This document shows, in pieces, positions 21,136 to 31,819 of a DNA stretch of 64,000 bases. Each line of letters begins with the position of its first letter. Within the stretch, counting starts at the first letter, position 1. A program made the translations under genes and the position numbers. Under the pieces are notes generated by a model that had not been told where the DNA came from, did not search any database, and worked only from the letters and a program-made list of their open reading frames with translations. Source of the stretch: Zasmidium citrigriseum (lineage: Eukaryota > Ascomycota > Dothideomycetes > Mycosphaerellales > Mycosphaerellaceae); the NCBI GenBank assembly GCA_002786025.1, contig NHNW01000029.1:193384-257383 (forward strand), written 5' to 3'.

Positions 21136-24100
21136 TGGGAAATGGGCAGCAGGCCATGCGGTCAAGGCTGAGCTACGACGACGTCGGACACACGGGGGTT
21201 CAGGCCTCGCGCATCAGGGTGCGGTTGCAGGCGAATCGAGGCTCAGGACATGGCGGCGAGCGCTTGGGCGTGGGCTGCTGGGCTGGGTTGCGACAGTGCG
21301 TCAGCAGCAGCAAGGCAAGGCGAGCGCAGGGTTGCCGGTTGCGGGCACAGCGAATTGGCAGCAGGACCAACGGTCGTCGCTGCTCGGATGTCGAGGTGTT
21401 CGTGTAGTTAGTAGGATAGGGATGGCAGGCCCGCGAAGCTACGCAGAGCAAGCCGCAAGCTGCCAGCGAGCCCGCAGCCAAAAGAGTTTGACGGCCGGAG
21501 CCAGCTGGGGAATAAGGACCCGACCACCAAGTCGCTGGAAAGAAGCGACAACCTTAATCGCGCCTGCCGTACCGCTCGCCCTGCTTGGATCTCACTGGCC
21601 CGCCGTGCGATGGATGCGATTCGATGCGCGCGGAGCAAGACACCGCGCCGTCAGGAACGCCGGGCGGGAGAGTGAAGCAGCGGCGGAGGATGGCCGACGA
21701 CGAGGCGACGGACAGGGCGAGCGAGCGGTGCTGCTGGTGGCCAAGTATCGCATATCACATTCACCTCACATCCGCCAGAACAGCCTGCGCGTGTGTCTGC
21801 ATGCAATGCAAACGCAGCGCCGCAACGGCGATACAGACAGCTCACACGGCCCCCCACCAGCACCCTGCACATCGACCCTGGTCAAGATCACAAATAATGC
21901 ACGTTCCACCTCCCACCACCGCCGGCAGTCTGGTAGGAGCTAGCGTTAGTGTTGAGCCGGGATCGGCACGGTGGCACCCATGTGAGTGAGTGTTGCTTTC
22001 TTCGACGTGCAAGATGGGACTGATCAGATAACCAGCAGTGCGCCCATCCCACCTTGTCGACACACTCTCGCAAAGTGCCCACACCCACACATTCCTGCTC
22101 TTCTTTCTGCACGTCTGCAGGCGACGAGCGTGGGCTGTCTACGCTCCCACCAGTCACCCGTTTTGCCGAAACCTTCCGACTCAAAGCGCACCGCACGCCT
22201 CGATATTCGGCGCGAGTCAAGAAGCTTTTCTCATTGCCTTCACCCGAAGATCACCTGGCCGTTGCGATGGCAGGATGGGATGCGGTGCGGCATCATTATA
22301 CCGAGCCTCATCGGATGCCCTCACTCCTCCACCCACCGTGTCCCTTGTCTTGTGCCTGTTCTGCCCGCCTCACATTCACGCCGCCCATCGGAGGACCCCT
22401 GCTGCTCTGGAGAACAACTCCTCGGTCGCTGATCGGGACGGTCATTGCAACCGGCCTATCGATATGTCTATAATGCACCCCAAAGCGCCATGATCGATCT
22501 GGTCTCAGCCCCTAGCCTCTCTCCAGCTCCTGTGCGTATGCGCAGCGCACATATTGTCTCGCACGGATGCCGCGACTGTTGCCACACATTCAAGTCATGG
22601 CCTCTCGCTGCGCGTTTCGCCCTTCTGCCGCTCCTATTCGACAGCCTACAATTAGCTTTAGCATTTGCGGCTGCTGAAACAGATCAAGCGCCTGACGCCG
22701 ACCCTGCTCCCGCACGCCATCGCATCGCAACCTGCTGGATTTGCAGAATAATTGTCAGAATATACTATTAAAACAGCGCTGCGAGATCACCACCGATCCG
22801 CACACATCGAGTATTTCCGGCAAATCGGTCTAGAAGACATCTGCAGCGAAGTTGATCGTCACACAAAAGGCTGCTTCGCGCGTGTTTGTTCCGACAGCCG
22901 TCGTGGCGTCGATATGGGGCATCCCCCATGCATTTCACACACCCACGACAGCATTCATGCGCTCCTGTGCGCCCTGACAGCACTTCCTCGCCTCTTGATT
23001 TCCGCTGGCGACCGCCGCGATGTGACTCTACCATATGGCGCATCGCGGCCACGTGCTAAAGGCTGAAGCCACCCAGTGCACCCGGACTTGCTGCTCAGAA
23101 ATGCAAAGCCTCCCGGTGCGGTGGCACTTTAGACCTTCTAGAAGCACCATCTCCCGCGTTCTTGGCGTTAACTGCAAAGGGGACAACCTTCCAAGGACGA
23201 CACCCTGACGTAGCATGCCTTCGAAGCCGCAGTTCTTCCAACAGTCATGCGATCATCAGACAAACTACACCGCATCTTCGCGAGCAGCAGACGCCCAGCG
23301 GTACTTCGTGACACGAGGCAATAAAAGTTGACGTGCTGGCACCCTGCCTGACCGACTTTCTCGTCAACCTCGGGTTCCACCACGCCGACTCGCCCCTGCC
23401 TGCGCCTCTCGACTTGCCATCCATCCCGGGTCACCGCATCTCTGCATATCCTCATCAATCGCCGAATGACCTCTTCTCATCAGCGCTCGGCCGCGGCTCC
23501 GACACCGCAGCAATATTGCAATGAAACATCCTCTCGCTTTGGAAACCACACGACGTCGCTTGTAAGGTTGTCGCTGTCGTGGTCTTGATGCCCAACCTGC
23601 GCAAACCGTATTCCAGGAGCCGCTCTTCGGCCCGCACAATTTCCGACGAAGGCACGTCGAGCGACTTCGATCTGCAGCCGTGCAGCAGCCGCAGGGCGAC
23701 TTCACTCGACGCACAGAAGCCTGCCAGAAGAAGCGTCTTTGATGATTCCATACTTAGCAGCACACCGCCGACCTCCACACTCGCCGCACCATACGAGCTG
23801 CATAGCCGCCGCTTTGACGATGACTAGCTGGCTGCTGCGACCGCCGCCCGGATAACAATTCACTGCCGCAAAGATCGGCTTCACCGCACCACGTGCAAGG
23901 CTGCCGGCAACTTCAGCCAAGAGCTATTGCCGCCTCATATGAGAGCTGTGTCCGCACAGACGGCGCAATAAACGGACCACTCGACGCCGAGAACATTGGC
24001 AATGAAGTCCATCTCTTCATGCAACTCGAATCGCATCCACTTCTCCAGCAAGCTTTCGGCGCCTCTTGAGGGCCTGCATGGATATAGGCCGACCGAGACC

Positions 24101-27100
24101 TTCAGGTGAAGTCAACAGTCGGCCCCGTTGTTGGCATGTCGCATGCCGAAGCCGCCTGTTCCCTGTTCCCCTGCCGCGCTGCCTGCTTCTCGTTGAAGCC
24201 AAAGCAGGAAATCCAGGCATGAGACACAGGGAGTCAGGGGACAGCAAAGGCAAATCCATCCGAAGGTCAACCAGATCTAGCAAGCCGCCTTGACCACATG
24301 ATCTCGACGTCCTGCGGGTCATCTCGCAACGCATGAGGTTGAGGCCTGATCTCAATCCGGGCAGCGATAGACCACGAGTCATTTACGTGCAGCAACTATG
24401 CTGGGAAGATGCTTGAATGCGTCAGCCTTACGCTGCCGCTTAATGTGCGGTGAGTTGAATCTTCTTTCAAATCAGGACGTTCCAGGTCTCTCATCGCGAA
24501 GTTCAGCTCGCGTGACCTCTTCGCTGTCAAGGAATGCTCCTATCGCGAGTCATCATCTGCGCGCGTGACGCCTCCTCAGCAAATATGCAACAGTATTATG
24601 ATGAAGCAGGACCAAGATACATCCTCAGCATCAAACGGTTACTCTTGCCAGTGGCAACACTTGATCCAATCGGCATATAAACGTCAAAGCGAGACACTTC
24701 CGTGCAGGACGGCTGCTTCACTGCACGAAATCGCACCCAAACGCCACGAATCGATCGCCCCTTAACACAGGGATTATGGCTGTCCAACACGCGCGTAATC
24801 ATAACGGAAACGTCACGGCATGTTGAACTCCGGATTATGACATCGCTCTGCTCGTCATTGACAGCTGTGTCAAGGACGGACTGCAGGGGGCAGGGACAAT
24901 GATCTTAGGGTAGGACAATATGTTTTCTCATCCATGACTCTTTGCTAATACGAAGTACATCGTCTCGTGCATTGATAGGACATGACACTTTCGTGAGGAT
25001 TGACTTCATCACTTGTCAAGGCGCCGTGCGTGCATCCGATGGATGCCGAACCGAGCCGAGTTCACTGCCGACACACCTGAAGTCGGGCCTCTGCGGTGCC
25101 GCTCTTGCATCTGGATTAGAGGTTTTCAGCCAACTTGAGGGTGACACCGACAAGTACAGACCTGCTGATTTGGGCGATCTTGAAGAAGTCTAGCTCAAGG
25201 TCCACCGCGAGGATATTAATTCGCCTGGGAAGCTGCTCGGGGCCATAAGCGAGTTGCCTTAACCGCTTGTGTTATACGCTTTACTCTTCTTGACTTGTAG
25301 AGGCCGCTGCTTCGAAGAAGCGGCACCCACAACTCGATTTGGACAATTCGCTCCAAGAGGCAACATCTAAACCATATGCGGCCGGTTGTTGGTCTCACCC
25401 TCAACTGGCTGAAAACCTCTATTCTGCATCTTCATGACAACGTCTTTGATGAGCGTCGACCTTCACTTCGCCTACATACTTCAGCTACCAACGAATGGCG
25501 CCGCTGTAGAAAGGAGGAACAGGAGTTGTTGGAGGAATATACGAAGCTCCAATACTTCATTGCTCTTGATGCCCAACATCCTAGTCCGCCGCGCAAAACA
25601 GTCCCTAAAACCTCCTAACCTTCAGCACAGAGCAACGCTGCAAACTGTATAGACGAGCGAGTCGAGACCTGCCGCCGCCTAATACGAATCCCGATACGAA
25701 AGTCTGCCAGAACTTTTGTTGCAGCATTATCATGGATGACCAACACAACATAACAAGGACAACACTGCCTCAAACAGACCTTCGGATTCGGCTCCCTCGC
25801 AGCACGATCACATGAACATTCCTCCGACAGCAAAGCAAAACTCAAGCAAGCCGTGAGAGTTCCTCCACAGCACCCAATCACACAATTCTCACACGATGAA
25901 TGGCCCCCATCACCATGCGCACTCGGCAGGCACCGGCAACTCGTCCTTGATTCGTCGTCCCCGTCGAGAGTTTGCCCTTCGCCGCTGCCGTTAGCCCGCC
26001 CTTCCTTGGCAGCGACTTGTTTTGGGAAATAAGCTCACGAATGGAAAACAGGGAAAAGGAAAGATGATCGTCCTGGTCAGATACTGAGATACCTCCTCCG
26101 ACAGACAAGACTCGATGATGAGGGACTGCCTCGTGCCGCGGCAAGTATCCCAGCGTAGGGCTTGGTGAACGAGGGTCACTCCTCTCCGCAACGACAACGA
26201 AGCAGCGAAGAACCTGTGCCTGTGCCGCTCTCTTGGGAAGTGGTAGTCTGGTGATGTGATCGCATCACCGCCCTTGTCACGACACAGCCAAACGGGCGGT
26301 AGATTGTCGCCCGCAAGACCCTAAGGTGGTAATGCCGAGAACAAGAGGAGAGCCTTTATCACATCGACGATAAGAACGAGATTGCAAGCCTGTGCCGCAG
26401 AGGCACAGCGAGAGTACGAAATGGAGAGAAGAGAATACTCATCTTCATCTTAGCAGACTTTCATGTGACAACTTTCCGCGTACACAACAAACATTCATCA
26501 CAATCATCACAGTAAGCATCCGTAGCGGCGGCATCACCAGCAACAGACATGCCTCACACCTCCCGCGGCCCTACACGCATAGACCCGGGCTTGTTAAATC
26601 CCACAAAACCTTCACCTTCCTCACTTTCATCACATAATCACTGACAAGAAAGACGAAAAAAGCTCCGTTGACTTGCATGAAAGATACTGCAGCGCATACT
26701 GCGGGCAATGCATACAACACATTCACCCCTCTCTGAGAACAGCGCTTCGATGACACTTGCATATCAAAAGCACAACGCACGATGAGTTGTCGCTCACCTC
26801 ACCTCACATACACGTGTACTTCCAAGTCACGCGCTCGAGATTGCATGCACGCATCATGTCCATCACTTCTCAATCCATCAAGTGTACTTTTCGCGCATCC
26901 TCCTTGAGCAATAGTAGTATGGAAGGAACAATCTTCATCGTATTCCCATCAGCTTGTTTTTAGCGCTCTAGCCGCCCCTACCCGCCACAGGATTCCTTCC
27001 TTATTCCTTCCCTTCCTCTTCCCCAATTACCCGGTCGGGGAGCTCGCTGTGCCTGCATATCATCTTGCAGCTGGGTGTCTTATGTGGCGGCGGTGCCGGT

Positions 27101-27353
27101 GCGGGTAGGCAGCAGTCCACCTTCCTTCCAAACGGAGAAGGATTCTGGAAGGGAGAGCTGGATAAAGAAGGTACTTTGCATGTGTGAGTAAGTGAATGAG
27201 GTGTTCACTGCGAGACTCGGCCATGTGTGCGCGATGTTGGAAGATGTTGCGAGGGAAGCGAAGTTGGGAAGAACGTCGAGGATTGATAGATTCTTTTCGT
27301 TCGTTTCGCTACATACATCCAAGGTATCACCTATGCTTCACTGACTTCATCCA
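21136..27353. other. 6.2-kb interval without a supported gene
   Basis: This lies upstream of the Zn2Cys6 gene and downstream of the DIM-2-type gene. All frames are short (<220 codons), compete on both strands and show no known motif. The stretch next to 21,136 is GC- and CpG-rich and is probably promoter plus long 5' leader of the regulator. There is no RIP signature, tandem array or recognisable tRNA. A long non-coding transcript or distal regulatory DNA cannot be excluded. Confidence 0.4.
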
Positions 27354-30300
27354 TCATGAAGACGATGAGATCTCGCCACCTCCTGCTCGAACTCCTCCAG
27401 CTCGAAAGTCAGGACTCGTTGTCGACTGGTCCTGTCGAGCAGCCCTCTCCGCGATCATGCGATTGATGGCCTTGAAACCATTCGTTCTGATGTCGCCTAG
27501 ATCGTCTTCAGTCAGATCCAAAAGTGCGATCTTTGCGGTGCGGTTGTCGATGTCGCGGTCATTCACAGCAGGCGACTGTTCGTCTGCTGTCACGTTTCCC
27601 TCACTCGGTCTGTCCTCCTCGTTTCCGGCATCGCCATCGTCGATGTCGCTGTCTTCACGAGCTTCGGTTGCAAGACCAGCGGGCTCGTCTCCTGTCTGCG
27701 CTTGCGAGCCCATCCACGACTCTCGCAGTCCCAACCCGAGCACGAGCGCCACATTCCTGTCCACGCTGTTCCCCACAATCTTCATCTGATGGATATGAGT
27801 ACCAATGAGCACTTCATGGTCCAGAAAGCCTTGAGCCCGCTTGGCTTCCATGATCGTGATAACTCGATGCTGGTTCCAATGGACATACTGCCCTGCCACA
27901 CCATCTTGAGGCAAGAGCCTAGTGATGATCGTGGGGAACAGTCGCTCAGAGTCGATGCGCTTGTACATCTTGGAGTTCTTCCCACTTCGAACCTTGTTAA
28001 CTCTGGCGCAGTATTCGAGTGGCTCTCCGCGTAGAACGCCGGCGTCTCTTGCGCGAATGAGGCCCATCTCAGAGGGACGGATAGGTACAGCTGCCATGCG
28101 TTCTCTGTTGGCGGTCGTCTCTAGAGTACCGTTGCGATGGTCGGGGAATGGTACGCAGATCTGTGGCTGGGAGTCACCAATGTGTGGAAGGTCAGCAACA
28201 CAATCGGCTGCGCTGACATGTTGGAAAGGGGTGAAGTCTGTCCGTCGTCGTCCGAATGGCAGGTTGTTGTCGGCCTTGCCCAGAGCTCGGGTGCGAATGC
28301 CGAGAGGATGTGCGTGGGTGTTGCTCGGTTGTGGAAGCGGCGGAAGACCTGGTGCAGATGCCATGATGAACACACGAGATCGATTTTGAGAGCTGCCATG
28401 CGACCAGGCGTCCATTAAGAATTGTTGGACTTGGTACCCGAGTCCGACCAGAGCTGCGAGAATCTGCGAGAAGACATTCTCGTCCTTGTTTGGTCCAGCG
28501 CCGCTGTAAGTCATGTTGACCACGTTCTCAAGGATGAGGTATTCAGGCACATAGAGATCGACGAACGACACCACCGATGCAACCATGGAGGCATTTCGTC
28601 GCGATTGGTGGCTGTTCCTGTCGCTCTGCAAGGTTGAGAATCCAGGACAAGGAGAGCCAGCGCTGATGACCTGGACGTCTCCGACCCGAGCAATGCAGTC
28701 CTTGTGATAGCCATTGATTGCCTTTGCGAGATAGTCGTCGACGGATCCAAGAAAGTATTCCACATCCCGAGGTCGACGGACGTTGGCGCGGTAGCTGTGC
28801 AAGGCCTCCTTTGCCCAGTCCACAGCGTAGCGGAAGTTGACTGCACCACCCTCCTCGAGTCCGCGATCAAAGGTCCCGCCACCACAGAAAATACCCATTC
28901 CAGTGAGCTTGGTCTTGGAGGGTATTGCAGTAGGATTCCATCCTTGATTGAGGAGAGGAGCACCGCTCGATTGCCCTTCGTCGGCAATAAACCAGAAATC
29001 GCCAGCGCCACCCCTATCGTATTGAGTAGGGAGATCTCCAGCATCGATTTGTTGTTGCGTGAAGAAACGAACGTGGCACTTTCGGAGAATCATGCTGGGA
29101 GGCCTGTCAATCACCTCGTCAGTGAGGATGAGTTCATTCGGACGCGTGCCAGTCTTGGTTCCAACCTCGCTCTTGCGCAGCAAAATTTGCAGGTGGACTC
29201 TCGTATTCTCATCATCGAAATCGACGATCAGAGCTGGTTGCAGTCGATCCTCTCCGAGACGCTTGTTGTATTCGCGAAACAAGACTGTGTCGCCCAACTT
29301 GTACTTGGCTCTGCATTCTTCGAAGATCGGAATCGGGTTGTCGCAGTGGCAGGTAAAGTCAGACTCATGGATGGTAACGAAGTCGTAGGTGTCCAGCTCA
29401 GCAACAGTGCGATACTTCTGGCGAACAAAGTATCCAGTCTCGGCGTAAGGATCCCGGACATTCCAGGATACTTTCACTTTGTCGACGACGCAATCCAAAT
29501 CTAGAGCATCCTTTCCACATTCGCAGTGATCAGACATGAACAACTCGTTCGGAAATGGATACACCGCTTTTCCGATGGTGGTTTGCGTTGGTTGATACAA
29601 CCAAAGAACATCCAGCAGGGTCCGGTCTCTGACGATGCGTACCCTCTGAACGTAGACGAACCAGACGTTGGCCTTGGACTTCCACTTGCTGCCTTCATCC
29701 GGTCGCACGCAAACCACATCTCCAGGAGACACCTGAGGCACAGACGTGGGCTCTGGCGAGTCTTCTCCCATGCTCAGTGTACTCGGAACAGCCGGCCGGT
29801 CTCGATACTTGGGCGTCAAGCCAAATCGCTCTCTCCTCTCGACAACATTAGCTATCACGCGGTCTGCGATGGGTTGCTTCTCCAGTTGATCGCTAAAGTA
29901 CATGGACTGAAAGCATTCGAAGGCGTATGGCGTTACTACGGTCCGTGTCTGGAGGTTGGGCTGCTCTGGAATGGCAGTCAGGCGACCTGGATCAACCTCC
30001 CCCCAGATCGGATGCTCCAAAAGGTCAAGTTTGAAATCGAGGCCGTAGCACTCCTTCCAAAGGAAACCAAAGTTGGCGGCGACAGTAGTCCTGAAGTCTG
30101 TGAATCCGGCTTCTGCAAGCCAGCTCCTGAATGCATCGTCATCGTACCGAGCAGCGAGCCATTTGTGGAATCTGCGCCAGAAGTGATGCAGAGTTACTTG
30201 CTCAGTCTCGAGCAAATACTCGACAAAGTGCTTGGTGAAGCGAGCAAGCCATAGGAATGGCTTGTAGAAGCGAGCATACTCGACCGCCGGTCTTCCGAGC

Positions 30301-31037
30301 TTGAACCATATGTGTTCATTCCTCTGCCGAGCAAGTCGCTGGCCAAATTTTGATTGAAAGCAGAGCTGATTTTCCAGGTCGGTGACGTCCCTGTCCCCAT
30401 ACCCATCAACAGTTAAGGTTGGGAACGGGACCGCTTCCACGTAGCATTTCTCCTCGCCCACAGACAGAACGCCATCGAATAGGAACTCGGGGTATCGATC
30501 CTGGCTTAGTCGATCCAGGCCAACCAGTTCGAGCCCGTGGTATTTTAAATTCTTTGGCTGGTAGACACAGAAGTTGTCTAGTTGGATGTAGGTGTATTCG
30601 GGCTTCTCGGCGCTATTTGCGAATAGCTGCTCATGTGCTGTCATCAATCGATTGATTGCGTCGACCTCTGAGAGATGCTCAGCTGGTGGTGTTCCGCCTT
30701 CGTATGCCGAGAGTGGGAAAGCAGGTCCGTATGCAGCGACGTGTGACAGCTCTCGTTGTACTCTTAGCTTCCGCCTCTTGCTCTTCTTGGTTGTTCCATA
30801 TTCCGAACCCTCGTCGCGGCTGGAGACTTCGATATCCGTGCTGGTTGCTCGTGTCGCCGTTGTCTTCTCAGGATGGCGGACAACAATCTCAGAGTCCGAT
30901 GTCGCTGGCGTAAGAATGGCATTTGATGTAGGCGTTCCGACGTCTGTTGGTGTATCACTGGTATCCGTGGTGCTACTTGCACCGTGTTTCCGTCTCTTGC
31001 TGTTCAAGTTCAGCGATCCCAACGAATGCCTCTTCAT
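27354..31037 (-). CDS. dim-2: DIM-2-type DNA (cytosine-5) methyltransferase
   Basis: A single exon of 1,227 aa, close to the fungal DIM-2 size. The N-terminal ~95 residues are Ser/Thr-rich with a basic, NLS-like KKSKRRKLRVQR. A BAH domain lies at ~436-530 (VSPGDVVCVRPDEG, NVWFVYVQRV) and a second BAH-like segment at ~575-660. The catalytic domain starts near 710. Motif I is GIFCGGGTFDRGLEEGG, motif IV is SAGSPCPGFS with the nucleophilic Cys, motif VI is LENVVN, motif VIII is QNRSRVF, and motif X is KIVGNSVDRNVALVLG. All the motifs are complete, so the enzyme should be active. DIM-2 methylates cytosines in RIP-mutated repeats in Neurospora, guided by H3K9me3/HP1. It sits 3.3 kb from the RIP block and shows no RIP damage itself. 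The C-terminal ~120 residues are acidic and variable. Confidence 0.92.
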   Translation of the reverse strand: MKRHSLGSLNLNSKRRKHGASSTTDTSDTPTDVGTPTSNAILTPATSDSEIVVRHPEKTTATRATSTDIEVSSRDEGSEYGTTKKSKRRKLRVQRELSHVAAYGPAFPLSAYEGGTPPAEHLSEVDAINRLMTAHEQLFANSAEKPEYTYIQLDNFCVYQPKNLKYHGLELVGLDRLSQDRYPEFLFDGVLSVGEEKCYVEAVPFPTLTVDGYGDRDVTDLENQLCFQSKFGQRLARQRNEHIWFKLGRPAVEYARFYKPFLWLARFTKHFVEYLLETEQVTLHHFWRRFHKWLAARYDDDAFRSWLAEAGFTDFRTTVAANFGFLWKECYGLDFKLDLLEHPIWGEVDPGRLTAIPEQPNLQTRTVVTPYAFECFQSMYFSDQLEKQPIADRVIANVVERRERFGLTPKYRDRPAVPSTLSMGEDSPEPTSVPQVSPGDVVCVRPDEGSKWKSKANVWFVYVQRVRIVRDRTLLDVLWLYQPTQTTIGKAVYPFPNELFMSDHCECGKDALDLDCVVDKVKVSWNVRDPYAETGYFVRQKYRTVAELDTYDFVTIHESDFTCHCDNPIPIFEECRAKYKLGDTVLFREYNKRLGEDRLQPALIVDFDDENTRVHLQILLRKSEVGTKTGTRPNELILTDEVIDRPPSMILRKCHVRFFTQQQIDAGDLPTQYDRGGAGDFWFIADEGQSSGAPLLNQGWNPTAIPSKTKLTGMGIFCGGGTFDRGLEEGGAVNFRYAVDWAKEALHSYRANVRRPRDVEYFLGSVDDYLAKAINGYHKDCIARVGDVQVISAGSPCPGFSTLQSDRNSHQSRRNASMVASVVSFVDLYVPEYLILENVVNMTYSGAGPNKDENVFSQILAALVGLGYQVQQFLMDAWSHGSSQNRSRVFIMASAPGLPPLPQPSNTHAHPLGIRTRALGKADNNLPFGRRRTDFTPFQHVSAADCVADLPHIGDSQPQICVPFPDHRNGTLETTANRERMAAVPIRPSEMGLIRARDAGVLRGEPLEYCARVNKVRSGKNSKMYKRIDSERLFPTIITRLLPQDGVAGQYVHWNQHRVITIMEAKRAQGFLDHEVLIGTHIHQMKIVGNSVDRNVALVLGLGLRESWMGSQAQTGDEPAGLATEAREDSDIDDGDAGNEEDRPSEGNVTADEQSPAVNDRDIDNRTAKIALLDLTEDDLGDIRTNGFKAINRMIAERAARQDQSTTSPDFRAGGVRAGGGEISSSS

Positions 31038-31819
31038 CTTCGCTGTCCACTGATTTCCGCCTCTTTCTACGCGCTCTCAAATCGCACTATTGCTTCGTGT
31101 CGAACATGAGTGGAAGAATGACGGTTAAGAATGCGACCTTGAAATCGCAAGGAACATGAACATGCGCGTGCGGTGAGTGAAGGCGGGGTCGCAGAGTGAA
31201 GTGAAGGAGATGGACAATTCTGGAAGGCGCGTCTGAAGCGTAGGAAGCGACGTGCGCATTCACTTCATGGTGAACAAGAGACAGTGAATAGGTGCGAACC
31301 CCTCACCGTTTGGCGCGTTGCTTTCGCGTGGAGGAGACGTGAGGTCCAAGTTCGCGAATTTGGCTTTGGCGATGGGTAGCCGCACCCATCCAGCCACCGG
31401 GTTTTCGAAACTCATCTTCTGCCATTGGATAATCTGCTCTGGGCCGAAGAGTAGAGAGCCAGACTTCGATTGCATGGAGAGTTGATGAGAACCGAAGGAT
31501 ATTGACGGGATGGGAAGTAATAAACAAGAAGGCAGGAGCTCTGGATGATTCACATGCTGTGCTTGGCACGTGCCAGGGTCCCACGAGACAAACTACGGAA
31601 AGACCGAGCATCACTATGATCAGTCGATTACGAGAGAAGTCCGTGAACAACTGCTAGAAGTCCGTCCTTCATTCATAACATGAACAACAGCCCATCCTCA
31701 TGCAAGCGGCATGGTATCGCTACAGCCCATTCAATCGTCCATTCGTCTCATTCCCGTTGATCAACACCAGAACTCCACGCTCGTACAATTCATCAAATCA
31801 AAACATCAACAACTCTTTC
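31038..31819. promoter_or_regulatory. Promoter region of the dim-2-type gene / 3' region of INP1
   Basis: These 782 bp lie between the INP1 stop and the methyltransferase start, both on the minus strand. Only short frames without motifs are present. Confidence 0.4.
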
